DNA from: Dysidea avara
Lineage: Eukaryota; Porifera; Demospongiae; Dictyoceratida; Dysideidae
DNA: 64,000 bases
Direction: 5' to 3'
Assembly: GCF_963678975.1 (NCBI RefSeq)
Contig: NC_089277.1
Span: 20,801,440-20,865,439, forward strand
In this document: one piece after another, positions 1-11,876 of the stretch
Layout: each line of letters begins with the position of its first letter
How positions within the stretch are numbered: the first letter of the stretch is position 1
Made by a program: the position numbers and the translations under genes
Notes under the pieces: model-generated
What the model was told of the DNA's origin: nothing
Databases searched by the model: none
What the model saw: only the letters and a program-made list of their open reading frames with translations

Positions 1-32
1 GGAACACACTACGAGTATCTTTCTGATATATG
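1..32 (-). pseudogene. ASK-like MAP3K copy A, exon equivalent to copy B exon 12 (partial)
   Basis: This is the start of an exon on the minus strand; the rest lies left of the window. It follows a CAG acceptor and is nearly identical to the exon at 31,088-31,184. Read in the phase expected after the exon at 5,354-5,446 it gives ISIYQKDTRSVF, which lines up with the PH-domain region of human ASK1 (SISKFEERCCFLY). Copy B has lost two bases here, so this copy keeps the older frame. The gene continues out of the window, so its overall state cannot be judged. Confidence 0.7.
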
Positions 33-190
33 CTGTATGGGGAGATGATAAGAGTTACGTATTTACATGGTAGCTATGTGTGTATACAAAACCAACAGAG
101 AATGGAAAAAGTAAAAACAACTTTTGAACATTGTTTTGTGCTAATCAAAAACCGTCAAAGTTTCTGCAAGTGACTTTGCATATATTTATG
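1..190. repeat. Segmental duplication copy A, part 1
   Basis: This stretch matches 31,154-31,340 almost base for base with small indels. The match breaks near 195 and resumes near 4,895, so the sequence between was inserted into copy A, or removed from copy B, after duplication. Confidence 0.8.
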
Positions 191-194
191 TGAA

Positions 195-1220
195 TTCAGG
201 GCTGCCCAGAGAAATTAAGGGGCCCAGGACAGAGTTAAAGTGGGTCCCCAGGTTTCCACTCTGAATCACAACTTCACCCGAGCTGTAAGTTGAAGACCAA
301 AAAACAAAGTCATTACACAAAGTCATTACATGCTGACAATGACAATAGGTACTCCTCACCAACCCACCAACCATATCTCCTTATTTATAAGCTTGCTACA
401 CTGTTCCTCTGAAGAATACTGTGACTGCTTTATTAAAGTACTAGCTGTAGTACCTGCCCTATCGTGCAGGGCAGTATGTACAATGACATGGAAATTAAAT
501 GAAATTACAGTTGGTAATATACTATTATACATACTTTATATAAAAGACTAAGGAAACAATGTGGTGTAAGGATTGCATGAATGCAATAATTGTGGAGAAG
601 TGCACTCTTATTGGAATATTTTGTGACTTAAGTTGCTCAAATTCTACCATCAACCAAACATACCATGAATTACTGTAATCTGCACTACAACGATTCTGTT
701 ATGACAAAATATAACGGCTTTATAAAATATAACAGCATGGGCACAGAGTGGGGGCTAGCAAGAAATAATAATAAATGAAAACAAAAAATTTTGAGTCATC
801 CAGCTCATGGAAAAAACCTGACAGCCTTTTCTTTTGTTTTGCTGCACAGGAAAACCCGAAAAATGCTCCACTCTGCTTTGTATGCATGTGTAGAAAGAGT
901 TCAAATCATTGCTGCAAAGTCTATAAATAGCTCCCATTTTCACAACGTGCCCCACGTTGTGAAGAACAGTCTGCCACGGGACCGTGTCATTTCACTGTGT
1001 AGCTGCAGTCATCCCTCCTCCGAGCAAACCATCCAGGATATGCATAAAGACAAAAGAATAGAAAAGATAAATAGTTTCACACATACATAAATATACAAAG
1101 CAACCATCTGATACATTTTTTTACCATAATACCTTCCTTACCACCATCCACAGGTGCTGATCCACAACATCACAAAGCAGCAGTAGCAGCAGACAAACCT
1201 AACTAAAGTGCATGTGTTTG
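195..1220. other. No gene; unmatched insert beside the Helitron
   Basis: I see no conserved coding signal. Both strands hold short open frames without recognisable motifs. A perfect 9-bp hairpin with a GGG loop (CACAACGTG on the minus strand) sits at 946-966. No CTRR terminus follows at the spacing usual for a Helitron 3-prime end. Confidence 0.4.
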
Positions 1221-1221
1221 C

Positions 1222-3686
1222 CTATCTAAAAACCTCACTATAGACTACATTACGTGTTTTGCAATCCCCTCTAACTAAAAGTGTCAATCTATCTGCTGAA
1301 CCTACCCTAGATAGTGCCACATAAAGCATGCCGTGTGTGAAGCTTTTGTCCGTCAAATCTAATCCTACAGCCTTAAAAGTTTGGCCCTGGCTTTTGTTAA
1401 TGGTCATGGCAAAGCAAAGTGCAATTGGAAATTGAAGCCGTCTAAATTCAAAAGGCAAAACCGAGTTACTCGCATGCAGGGTGAGTCAGGGTTGATGCTC
1501 CCACAGGGCTCATGTACCATGTTGGAAATCACGATCTGATGCAGCTCAGGATCAACCATTGGATCAGGGATCTCAGCACAGATGACGTCATCAATCTTAT
1601 CTGGAGTGATCTTGTGCTCTGGAATAAGCCATTGCAGCAAATGGCAATGTGGCAAACCGCGCTTTTGCCATTCTGTTGAGTAGAGCCAAGCCCGTGGTTT
1701 CCCAAAAATCATCTCCATTGTGAGCATCTCTAACAATTTCTTCACCTTAAGCCTAAACACACGGGCCACTAAGTCTGGACGGTCCAGAGGTTCTTGACCT
1801 GGTAGTAGATTGTTCCTAATCTCTGGCCAATTAGGATTGGTGGTCATGGTGATAAAGAGGTCGGGGTGGCCATACTTCCTAACGTAGGTCATTGCATCCT
1901 GCTGACACTCATGCATGTAGCGTGGTCCACCAGTAAATGACGACGGCAGGATCACCCTACGACCAACATTCCTGGGGTCACCATCCCCATCTACCATTGC
2001 ATCCCGCAAATCCTGGTAGCAATCAGCACGTAGTGCCTTTTGCTCACGCCTGAGAAACTGTAAGCGCTCAGTTTCAATCTTACAGTAGGCGTCATACAGG
2101 AATTGCTGGAAAAGCCTTTTAGCCTTAAGCAATACAGGTACTTGCTGCCTGACCATGATGTGGTAGCGGTAATACACCATGGCTGTCAATTTCCTACCAT
2201 TAGCCAATTTCAGGTTGATGTGCCATCCATCGGTGCCATAGGAAAAGAGTAAAGGATACTGTAAAGGATCATACCCCCTATGAAGTTCAGAAATGCGCTG
2301 CAAAGACCCATCCCTATAGTGCAAAACTATGTCCCTATTATTTACATTATCATTAGGCATTAGCACTCCTACCTCGTCACACATCGGGCTATTGTACCTC
2401 CTAGCATGCTCTCCTACAGGCCGTTTGTTCTCATTAATCACTACCCTAATATTTGCTGGCTCATCATGCTGCTCAAATATTTCTTTAGCTACCTTAATAA
2501 GTTGAACATAGTGATTATCGTCATGCAAAAGCTCAGTAATACCCCTAACTATGTCAAGCCTTAACCCATCAACTATCCCACATCTTGTAGCTACTTCAGT
2601 TTGCTGGTTGTTGATAAAATAAATTTGGGAAAATTTAGGAGACTCACCTGTTGATGGAACTAAACTACCTATACGATGATAGACTTGACCCTGTACTCTA
2701 AAAGAAGGATTGAAGCCAGCCATAGCTATCTCGTTACAGCCAAAGCTTGTCATTTGAAATGCACTATTATACTTACGTATGCTAGCTAGAAAATGTTTAC
2801 CTGCTGTGTTTGTACCTTCATACAGGTGTCTCAAGAATGACTGGGGCTGTGGAAATGCCTCTAACTGGACATTACCCTTCAAGCAACAAAGGGATTCGGT
2901 CTCCTGGGGAAATTTTAATGCGCCGCAGTGTGTGCATTCTACACTAAGTGTGCCTACATCTGTAGTGTTGAAGAAGTTGTGTGGCTGATAGTTAAGCCCC
3001 CTAAGGCTTGGGTGTGTGCTTGCACGTACCTGTTGTCTGCGTGCTGTGTTAGCCTGCTGCTCCAGAGCTCTGTAGAGTGGATCAGCTCGAGCTTGTTGAT
3101 GGGAAGCTGTATCTTGTTGTTGCTCCTCCCTCCTTGTTACTGGGTCTTCACGCGCAAGTCGACGGGCAGCTGTTTCACGCTGCTGTTCTTCTTCTCTGGT
3201 GGCCTGGTCCGCACGCGCAAGTCGACGGGCAGCTGTTTCACGCTGCTGTTCTTCTTCTCTGGTGGCCTGGTCCGCACGCGCAAGTCGACGGGCAGCTGTT
3301 TCACGCTGCTGTTCTTCTTCTCTGGTGGCCTGGTCCGCACGTGCAAGTCGACGGGCAGCTGTATCACGCTGCTATTCTTCTCTGGCCGGGTCCGCACGCG
3401 CAAGTCGACGGGCAGCTGCATCGTGGATCCGTTCCTGTGATCTTCTTTCTTCGTCCTGGCGGGCCACACAATGGGCTTCTGCGTCACGTTGTCGTCGTCT
3501 CTGTTGTGAGTCAAGTTCACACCTAGCACTGGATGAGGTGGTAGCTCCAGTTGAAGCCTCCTGGTGGCACAGTATTTGTCATTCTGCTTCTTCCCGTCTC
3601 TTCTCTGGATCCAATCTTTGGTTCTGCTTGCGTCTCTTTGCTTGAAACGCAAAAAAAGTAGACGATCGTTTTCGCTTAGGTGGCAT
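1222..3686 (-). pseudogene. Helitron Rep/helicase protein, internally deleted
   Basis: This is a rolling-circle transposase gene. A methionine at 3,686 opens a frame that runs through an Arg/Gln/Glu-rich repeat region, a zinc-finger-like segment (VECTHCGAL then CC) and a Helitron-like N domain. It then reaches the HUH Rep nuclease, where GLPHCHLL carries the two metal-binding histidines. After SPCMR the frame jumps to the last part of a Pif1-type helicase (FAMTINKSQGQTF, then YVALSRV). The join near 1,476 therefore removed most of the helicase and shifted the frame. Two more lesions lie upstream: a TGA after REEAE (near 3,590) and a TAG where other repeat units have CAG (near 3,370). It cannot move on its own, but the terminus at 4,220 might still be mobilised in trans. 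Confidence 0.88.
3145..3430 (-). repeat. 63-bp tandem repeats inside the Helitron ORF
   Basis: There are about four and a half units of 63 bp, in frame. Each encodes 21 residues of the type ADQATREEEQQRETAARRLA plus one. Such charged repeats are common in the N-terminal part of Helitron proteins and are probably coiled coil or disordered. One unit has CAG changed to TAG. Confidence 0.85.
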
Positions 3687-3820
3687 GCTCGGACATGCTT
3701 ACACAGCACATCAAATGAATTTGAATTAGAAATATCACGTGTGTACAGTTGGCAAAAACACATGCAGTACAGTGCAAAAAAAGGTGTACTGAAAAGGTGC
3801 CCAAAACGAAAAAAAATATT

Positions 3821-3892
3821 AACACCAGCTGGACTCGAACCCACAACCTCGCGCACGTAAGACAGACACCTAAACCATTAACCTATCTACTT
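3821..3892 (-). tRNA. tRNA-derived sequence, probably degenerate or SINE head
   Basis: The minus strand shows a perfect B-box, GGTTCGAGTCC. It lies about 35 bases after an A-box-like TTAATGGTTTAGG and after an anticodon-loop-like CTTACGT. The two acceptor arms do not pair convincingly, and the sequence lies upstream of the Helitron start codon. It is more likely a SINE or tRNA pseudogene than a working tRNA. Confidence 0.4.
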
Positions 3893-4169
3893 CACATTGT
3901 TACAGCAATATTTTTGTCTTATAAAGACTTGTACAAATGGACTGAGATAGGTGTTTACTTGCGGTTTGCATGCGGTTTATAGAAAGAATTCAAGCGAATT
4001 TTAGTCTACACACCTGCTTTCAACGGCCCCTAGACGACTAACGATAGCTCGCACGAACTTTTCGAAAGCGTCATTGTTGAGCTCAATAATCAGCGCTTCC
4101 GTGACGCCAAAGACGCTTCCAAACGCGCAGCGGTTTGAGAGTACAATGCGTGACATCAAATGGAATGCA

Positions 4170-4197
4170 GACAGACAGACAGACAGACAGACAGACG
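4170..4197 (+). repeat. (GACA)n microsatellite in the Helitron 5-prime end
   Basis: A run of ACAG/GACA units lies just inside the Helitron terminus, where such tracts are typical. Confidence 0.8.
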
Positions 4198-4220
4198 GCT
4201 TTTCACTCTTATAATATAGA

Positions 4221-4895
4221 TTTAGATCTTTTAAACAGGTATTCAGGGAGCCCTTCATGGAGCCTCCTGGGGCCCCTTTCAGGTGGGGTCCGGTGCAAAA
4301 TGCCCCAGTTGCCCCCCCCCCCCCCCCCCCCCCTCCCCTTGTGGGTGGCCCTGTGTGTATGGCACCACTCAAGTTGATAGGAAAAATATTTGGTAAATTG
4401 AACAACCTGTCTATTGGACAAGTAAAATTTGATGGTTCCTGTTGCTTGCAGTGGCCTGTGCTAATCATACACTGACTACATTCAAAGCAATATTCATGGT
4501 AGCTTGAGTAATATTGTATAATATCTGCATCCAAGGCCAAGACCACAGAAACGTTATTACAGTAACTATCTAGGAAGAGCCATTTGCAATTAATTGGTAG
4601 CTAGAACAACACCTTCCAGGTGTCTCTGGCTTCACTCTGGCTTGTGTATGAAAAATCTGAAAGTATAGAGAAATGATCAGCTACAGCTGCACCATGCTCA
4701 GTAGTTAACTATAGTATATCTTCCTATATTGGCTAGAGTTTTGTTAGAATAAGCTGTGTAGATTCTCCCGTAGATTTTGCTCTCTACCTAGCTAACTGGA
4801 TATTTAGCGAATATAAATTTGATGGTTTCAGTGAAAATTCACCAACCACCAAATTAATTAAAATCCGTCAAATTTCTGCTTGTCCTATACCACAA
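4221..4895. other. No gene; poly-C tract and unassigned sequence
   Basis: A run of about 22 C residues lies at 4,311-4,333, and GGGGCCC-rich sequence flanks it. The G-rich stretches at 197-250 and 4,240-4,290 resemble each other in inverted orientation. They could be the ends of one larger element that received the Helitron, but the similarity is weak. Confidence 0.3.
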
Positions 4896-5640
4896 ACCAT
4901 GCATTACCATCAGTGCAATGACTATAGTGTATATAGTACATTGTAGTGTTAGGTGTTTACAAATTCCTGCTATTAAGCAACCCTTTGATGGCCAAGAAGT
5001 GCTACCGTGGCTTATACGCATAGCCCCGCGTGTAAAATCCCATAACTTAATGGCAATTACTGTACCAATTCCATTAAAAACAGTGAAGTTTTATCATCAC
5101 AAGTACTACAACAAAGCTGCTTAGATGCATATTCTGGTAGTGTACAAAACAGCTCTTAGATATCCACTGTATATAATATGGTGGTTCACTCTTCTGACAT
5201 TATAATGCATACCAGTACATTACCATTCTAAAAGTAATTTTCGAAGACTTTAATTAATTATTAGTAAATGACTAACATGTATATAAAACAGGTGTTTGTC
5301 ACCTCACAGTTATGCTTATAAAACAGTACACATGTACAGACGGACAGACATAACTGATATTCTGTGGGTTATTGAAGGGGAACTTCCACTCATGAATCAC
5401 ACCAGACTTATTACCTTCAGGTGGAGCATAGTGCCACAAATCTATTTTAGTACAACGAATGATTGTATGATTGTACTATATATTAGAGTAATTGACATAG
5501 AATTCTGTATGTAAACTAACCAGAAGTGCTACTTCTACACATACACATCTTGCCTACAGCACATTCAAAGCTAGCTTATACCAGCTGGCATCGTGCCACA
5601 AGTAAAGTCACAAGTCATAGAAAAACACTGCCGTGTGTGT
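4895..5640. repeat. Segmental duplication copy A, part 2
   Basis: This part is colinear with 31,450-33,100 of copy B, sharing for example the stretch ending in ATTATAATGCATACCAGTAC. Copy B carries extra insertions, including the TIR element at 31,885-32,500. Confidence 0.8.
5354..5446 (-). pseudogene. ASK-like copy A, exon equivalent to copy B exon 11 (PH region)
   Basis: The translation LWHYAPPEGNKSGVIHEWKF matches human ASK1 IWHVLPDDKKGIHEWNF closely. It has no stop or frameshift, unlike the copy B exon at 32,811-32,901. Its splice sites look damaged: the acceptor AG used in copy B is absent, and the bases after CAG are TTATGT instead of GTCTGT. The reading frame is therefore better kept than the splice signals. 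The exon boundaries are approximate. Confidence 0.75.
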
Positions 5641-5865
5641 GTGTGGACAGAAAATACATCACGACGGGTTATGTTGAGAGGCTGATACAGCACAAGGTAA
5701 AGCCAAATGCATGTATTACACCCCCTTGAGTGCTGTATTTTTCATACACACAAGCATAGGCTGTGTTTAAAGTGATACATGGTACTTCCTGGTTGTCTTG
5801 CTTTAAATGATTATCTTGAGTACCCGAATCACTTCAATTAGACTACATATCAGTAAATTGTCATA

Positions 5866-6513
5866 TGTGACTGGATTTTGGAAAAACGATCCAAATCGCA
5901 CATTAGAAGTTTCGAGATAAACGGTTTTAAAGAATTGAAGCCAGCATAACTCTCCCAGGATAGCAAGCACGCGTATGAAATTTACACAAAAGATGCATCA
6001 ATCTGTTACCTTTCAAGCCACTTCCAGTACTTGTAGTTGCTTGTACAGTTTCCCGCCAAATAAGATAGAAAATCTGAGCAGTTGGACGAGCGAAGTAGTA
6101 TCACGAGTGCTCACAAAGGGGTGGAGGCTGGGGGGTGGCGGGGAGGGCAAAAGATAGGCCTCAAAATGGAGGCAGACTACGATTGGAGTCCATACACGAG
6201 ATTACAGGGCTGTGCTGGCTCCTTAGTGGCTGATATGTAGCAAAATCTACAGAGAACACATCTGGCCAACATTATAAGGCTGTCCACCAGTAAACCACTG
6301 ATTCTTGCCAAGCCAGGTCCTTCACAAGGCCTGAAACCGCCATTTGGACACTCCACACCACCCAGAAAAGACGTCTATTAAAACCAACCTCGTGTAGTTT
6401 GAGTAGTGCTGAGGGTCAAAACTTGTAGTACGATAGTGTAGCTATCCACTGGTGGTGTTAGTTTGATTTTGCCTGATGTGCGATTTGGTTCGGTTCTGTA
6501 AAATCTGGTCACA
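5866..6513. mobile_element. TIR element, TGTGAC...GTCACA family (CCAAATCG subfamily)
   Basis: Terminal inverted repeats of about 34 bp start TGTGACTGGATTTTGGAAAA and end in the complement with a few mismatches, both inside ATAT. The closest relative is at 43,825-44,510. No transposase is seen, so it is non-autonomous. Confidence 0.8.
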
Positions 6514-6909
6514 TATGATCTATTTTTAGTGGTAGAACAAACTGGTAACATTAGTTTGGCTAGTTTCAGCATTTGACAATGTTATGCATGTGATCCATCG
6601 TGTTATCTGCATGGGTTGTTGCTTCGACTTTTGGTGATCAGACTATTAGTATTCAAGTAATCCATTTTTAATTGTAGCATAAACTGGTAGGATTACCTTA
6701 TGCTGTTTGAATGGGGACATTCCTTACAAACATTTTCCACATAACTGTACTATATTTGTCAAGTGTATTGTATTTGCCCAATTAGCTACATAACTGTACT
6801 CAATGACTCATACAGTACAGTTATGCAGCTAATTGGTACTGTACCATAACAAAAGGTTATATCATATACGTAAATAACTGGTTGTTTAGGCATAAAAAAG
6901 GTAACCAAT

Positions 6910-7125
6910 GTGAGAACAATAGCAAGTGTAATGAACGAGAGTTCAATATACAAGGGCATGCTACGAGAGGTTGATAAACTTTTAAAATTGTATCTAACAT
7001 TTCCAGTGACAACTTCTACTGCTGAACGCTCCTTTTCTTCCCTCAGATATGTGAAAACTTATCTCAGAAGTACCATGACAAGTTCCAGATTAAATAATTT
7101 GTTCCTAGGAGTATTAGAGAACTAA
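6910..7125 (+). pseudogene. hAT transposase C-terminal dimerisation domain remnant
   Basis: The frame encodes LYLTFPVTTSTAERSFSSLR, then KTYLRSTMTSSRLNNL. This is the classic hAT dimerisation segment also found in ZMYM/TTF-type domesticated proteins, and a normal stop follows. The catalytic core and zinc finger are absent. Its last 25 bases also occur in copy B at 35,133-35,157, so the hAT insertion probably predates the segmental duplication. Confidence 0.85.
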
Positions 7126-7560
7126 AGGGAAAGTGGTAATGGCTACAGGAAAGTGGCCTTTATGTAATCAGATCGTTTCTTTCTTAGTTGTTTAATCAAG
7201 AGGCATTACAAAATCCACCTCTGAGGCCATTGGTCTAACTTACATAACCTATTATATTTTTAAAGATGCTTTTCAAGCAACATACTAGCTGCACTCCTAC
7301 TGTACTCAGGTCCAGGGTTTCAAGTAAACCAAGTATACAAAAACTTAGATTCTTTGATACTAGTAGCATAAACTAACCAATGTGTCTCAGATCAGCTGAA
7401 GCAGCAAGTGACTTCCCAGATATCACCAGTAAGGTAGCTAGACCGATGCCGGCATACTCGTTAGGTTGGACTTGGAATCCTTCATGATACCTAACATGGA
7501 GAAGAGGAAATGTATTCACCCATAATGTGTCCTAGCATAAAACACTCAACAACAAAAGTC
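7100..7560. repeat. Segmental duplication copy A, part 3
   Basis: This stretch is colinear with 35,130-35,545 and includes an ASK-like exon. Between parts 2 and 3, copy A lacks everything equivalent to copy B 33,150-35,100, which removes exons 8-10. Confidence 0.85.
7378..7490 (-). pseudogene. ASK-like copy A, exon equivalent to copy B exon 7 (TPR region)
   Basis: The exon lies between a TTAG acceptor and a GTTAGT donor. It reads [20 protein letters not shown] and on to ADLRHI without interruption, matching human ASK1 around SEPTLQSGINYAVLLLAAG. It is 113 nt long, the length that fits the phases of neighbouring exons in copy B. Copy B has a 4-bp duplication here. No equivalents of exons 1-6 lie upstream of it. 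Confidence 0.85.
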
Positions 7561-9300
7561 CATTTCTATATTTTATACCAAAACTTTAACTAGGCACACA
7601 AAGACACATCTTAGGATCATTGTTCAACTATCCCTCTAGAGACCTGCAGGGAGGCAACAAGTTAGCCTGTGGCACAGGGAATCAGAAACTTGAACCTGAA
7701 AACTGTGCTGAATGCAGAAAAATCCCAAACCAGGTGGTAACTTGATCTACAGACAGCTTGCAGTATGGGCAAGTGCCTGAGGAGCCACACAGCCTGGGAT
7801 CCAGGATTTCCTTTGCAGTACTTAACAATCATGACTTCTCATTTTTTTCATTAGGATTGATCATTGTTCAACTATAACTCTGCAGGGAGGCAACAAATTA
7901 GTCAGTATTTGAAAAGAATAATTGAATTCTGCAATGGCTGATTAATAATACAAGCTGAAAATTTTTCTAGGCCATAGCATGATGGCACAAAAATTATGAG
8001 CAATGGAATTACAAGTAGGAAAATTTTATGTGTCTACATGCCCTAATTTGCAAGCCTGGTCACAAATGATGCCAAAGTTACATAGCTTCATGTACAGAGT
8101 CTGTATCTCATAGTCAAGACCCAATATGAACATGTGTATGTACGTAGCTTAGAAGATGATAGGAAACTTTATGGTGAAACATAACACAAGACTGACATAT
8201 GGTGAAACATAACACAAGACTGACAAGAGAGTTCATACAAAGTTAACAATAAAATAAGCATCCATCCAAGTCAATATGAAAAAAATTCCACAACAATTAC
8301 TCCCTATAAAGCATAACATTACCTTTCTTTGTGTTAGTGATGCATCACATTACATCATATGTCAGTACTTAGAAATTAGTGCAGTTATGTGGTATTATGT
8401 ATAGTGTTGCAACTTCTGGAGGAGTTCAATGGCCTGTTACCTGAATTGCTAACCCAGTACAATGTATATCCAATACACCTGTAGACAGCTTCATTGATTT
8501 GTTGAAATTTCATATAATAATTTTACACAAGATATTTACACATTGAATTGTTGAATGGCAACAAACACAAAGAGAGTTTAGTTTGAAGTACCACCTTATC
8601 ATGGAGGACAAATGTGAAGCACAGATTTAAGGCATGTCATCAAGGCTTTATTACGCATGTTACAGGACCTGACAATGGCTAAGGAGGTCCTAATATGTGT
8701 GAAAAGTATTGAAGTAGGTTACTAAGGTGGTGTTATTTTAATGGAAGGTAGAAATGAAATGCTGATGATTAGAAAGTGTTACACACAGAGGATAAAGCCA
8801 AAGATGTACGGTGAAGTTCACCAGTCTGAAGCTGAGGATTAAATTAAAGCATTCCTTTATGTACCAGGTAGCAGATTACTTTAGATGGACAAGTTTTGGT
8901 CTGAGCAATCAGTTTCATCATTTGGTTGGTAAAAAATTATGAATAATTCGTAGCTAGCCAAGTATTTCAGCTTGGCACTGCAATATGAAAAAAGAAATTA
9001 AAATGTTAAAACATCATTACGTATAATTGTGATCAATGCATGTATGTAACCGTTGGTAATTTCACAAGCAAATAAATGTGTACATAAATAGCACAATGTT
9101 TAGCTATCAAAGAGTGTGACAGCTATCACAGTTACACTGTATTATATAACAGGTTATAGAGGATTATGTCAAACAATGTTGCAGAAGAAAATGAATTTAT
9201 GAGGTATTTGAAATACAAAATATGTCATAGACAAACAACAATTTGTACTATTTTAACACTACATACAGACGGACAGACATAGTATTCCTTGGCCACAAGT
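7561..9300. other. No gene seen; a 28-bp tandem duplication
   Basis: I find no conserved exon, including none for the end of the kinase domain expected after 9,310. A 28-bp sequence, ATGGTGAAACATAACACAAG and eight more bases, is present twice head to tail at 8,171-8,225. Confidence 0.5.
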
Positions 9301-9309
9301 AGTACTTAC

Positions 9310-9428
9310 ATCATAGAAGGATGATTTACCAATTGCCATTTCCACCACAGTACACCCTAGTGACCAGATGTCAGCAGGAGGACCATACCCAGCTGTGATC
9401 ACCTCTGGAGCCATAAACTGCATCGTAC
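9310..9428 (-). pseudogene. ASK-like copy B, kinase exon: activation segment end, APE and DxW
   Basis: The sequence reads [20 protein letters not shown] followed by [11 protein letters not shown]. It covers the P+1 loop, the APE motif and the subdomain IX aspartate, and matches human GTLQYMAPEII and [16 protein letters not shown]. The exon is intact, with a CAG acceptor and a GTAAGT donor. It joins in phase to the exon at 11,633-11,876. It is shorter than human by the insert before the conserved GYG. Confidence 0.92.
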
Positions 9429-9429
9429 C

Positions 9430-11630
9430 TGAATATTATTACAAGGATATGACATCACCCAGTACACTACTTATATGGTAATGAAGAATAATAACATGTA
9501 CAAATGCTTCAAAAACGTCACATTATATTGGCTAAAACTTTTAAGTTAGACAATATTCCAAAGAGTTTTAGTTTCAAGATTCCAATGTGTTACATTATCA
9601 AGGCTGCATTAGCTTTTTTGCGGGATAGCAGTTCCAGTGTTTTATTAAAATATTACACATTGTACGAAGAAACCACAATAATTTTAAGGACGTACAAAGA
9701 TAAGAATTACCTGAATAACATACTGTATGAAACACAAGGATGTGACACCTAGTTCACTGGAAATGACTATGACACGCACAAAATAATACAGTACATAAGA
9801 GTAATGCCATTCTGACAAATTTGTATTGGACAAAACTGCAAGTTTCTGAAAATTAATTTTAACATCTATTCCAAGGTGCATTAGATAGAGTACTGATTGT
9901 ACTGTTCTTTTTAGTATACAAGTTTCAGCAAAAAATCATGAGAGAACAGCAAGTTTGTCTCTGATGAAATTATCTGGGCTACTTTAGCCATAAAATTAAT
10001 CACCAGTTCCTTGTATGCATACGGTTGAGCTGATACTTTCAATTTTTTTAGGTGCATCCACACACTACAAAACAGTACCTGTATTTTGGTAGTAAGAGCT
10101 ACAACAAAAGATATGTATTGTCACTGTGTCACACTACTATCATATGACGTGTCACACTTCAAAACTGTTATCTGTTTTTACTGACGATGATGACTTTTCT
10201 AGTAAACAACTCCCACCCCACAAAATACTACTCCAATCAGAAAAGAGGAAGGATGATCAGAAAATACAACTAGTTCACATCATGTGACCACATCACATGC
10301 AAAATGATCTCACTATATGTTTGCTAAACATCATGGCTAATAAAACTATCAACACAGAAAATATAATGTGGTTAGTGTTGAACAGGCAGCTACCATCTGA
10401 ATCCCAGCTATCAACATGTGATGATATACTATTTTAAATCAAGAAAAGTATTAGCACTACTCCATTACCATGTTTACACTGAGTATGCAAGCTACAGACA
10501 TTTTTGGTTGTATTCGAAGAGGCCACCAAACTAATTTGAGCCATAGCACATAACTAGTGAAAATTTTCTCTAAACTAAAATTATGGAACATTTAGTTTCT
10601 GACAATTGACTGTCAACTAGTGTGTTGGGAGAGTATTGAAAATTTCATTGTAATCATATTCGTGTGATGTTGTGTAGAGTTTATCTTCATAGAAGATAGA
10701 ACGTTAAGACTAAACTTATTAGACAAAATCAGCATAAGAAATAAACTGTGTACTGTATACGTAAGAGTGCATTGATTTGTTCTATATGAGTTTGATAGCC
10801 TCACAAGATACTAGGTAAACTAAAGTACCCAACAATAAGTCTATGGAACATGCAATTTTGTACACTACATAGAGATGAAAATTTATTTAACAGTTAAATA
10901 ATCTATGTATGACATGCATCCAATGGTTAAACCAATGTTGTAGAAACCTTTGGAATATTCAAAGTAGTTCTACTCATGAAATTTGAAGCTTTAGAACCAA
11001 CTATACAACATAGTACATACAACCGCTTTTCCAAAATCCGCTCTGATTTGCACATGACATGATGACAAAGCAATTAGTATACTCTAATAGAACAGTCATG
11101 AAGTTAAACAGGAAGTGACTATGCACCAGGTAGGACATGATAAAGGTTAACAGGAAGGAAGCAAGAAATCACCAATAAAACATCATATGATAATCTCTTG
11201 TGGTATGCTATTAACAGCTACTTACGTACATAACTCATCATGCCTGCAAATAGCAGAAATAGAAGTGGATCATTTCCTTTTCTGTACTTTATCATTTGAA
11301 AATGTTCAGCAAATTGGTTGGCTATATGCTGAAAATTGAAAATAGCCAACCGTTCTAGCTGTGGTAAAGTATATACGTATTATATATTGGGAACAAAAAT
11401 ATTCAAATGTTATTCTTCACATTTACAGTAGAACTTGGTGTAACTGCTTCACTGGAGGCTTGACCACACACTGCATGTAGGTAACTACAGTGTATGTAAG
11501 TATGTATGTGGAGAGTTAGGGTTGCATTCTTTATATGGAGGTACATTGGAACCATGTAAAATTGATACTCCACCCTACAACCAAGCGTCGTGATTACACA
11601 GGTGTCCTCAAGTGTCCATATTCACTACTT
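9430..11630. other. Intron of the ASK-like gene; no gene seen
   Basis: There is no conserved coding sequence. One copy of the recurring motif ACTCTAATAGAACAGTCA lies at 11,081-11,098. Confidence 0.5.
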
Positions 11631-11632
11631 AC

Positions 11633-11876
11633 CCTTAAAAGAAGCCATCTGGTGTTGTAATCCAGCTAGCCTCTTAGATGTTCCAAAGTCAGATATCTTT
11701 AGTTGACCAGTGTACATGTTGACTAGTACATTATCCCCCTTGATGTCTCAGTGAACTATCGAACTGCTCATGAAGGTACTTGATACCGTTGATGATCTGT
11801 TTAGTGTAGCACTTGATGGTACTTTCATCTTCCAACAGTGGTCCCCATTTGTGCTTCAGTAAGTCTGATAGGCTAC
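11633..11876 (-). pseudogene. ASK-like copy B, kinase exon: hinge to DFG
   Basis: It reads SLSDLLKHKWGPLLEDESTI, then KQIINGIKYLHEQ, then after a +1 shift [23 protein letters not shown] and [12 protein letters not shown]. Human has SLSALLRSKWGPLKDNEQTI and [12 protein letters not shown]. The stop TGA at 11,748-11,750 replaces the arginine of HRD, one C-to-T change from CGA. The extra base is near 11,761. The catalytic aspartate, DIKGDN and DFG are otherwise kept. Splice sites are CAG acceptor and GTAAGT donor, and the phase fits both neighbours if the extra base is removed. Confidence 0.92.

Larger units (their letters stand above)
1222..4220 (-). mobile_element. Helitron, 5-prime end at 4,220
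   Basis: On the minus strand the element begins TCTATATTATAAGAGTG, followed by a GTCT repeat tract. This is the 5-prime structure seen in many animal Helitrons. The base before TC is A, as expected for insertion between A and T. I could not find a convincing CTRR 3-prime end below 1,222, so the lower limit is only the end of the helicase frame. Confidence 0.75.

Noticed and set aside
946..966. Perfect hairpin as the Helitron 3-prime terminal hairpin
   Set aside because: No CTRR sequence follows at the usual spacing, and it is more than 250 bp beyond the end of the helicase frame.
791..1090. 99-codon plus-strand frame as a gene
   Set aside because: No motif, no splice context and an overlapping open frame on the other strand. 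Nothing supports coding.
3137..3856. 239-codon minus-strand frame rich in QLPVDLRVRTRPPEKKNSSV
   Set aside because: It is a shadow of the 63-bp repeats. The Helitron protein is in another frame, as shown by continuity with the zinc-finger and Rep parts.
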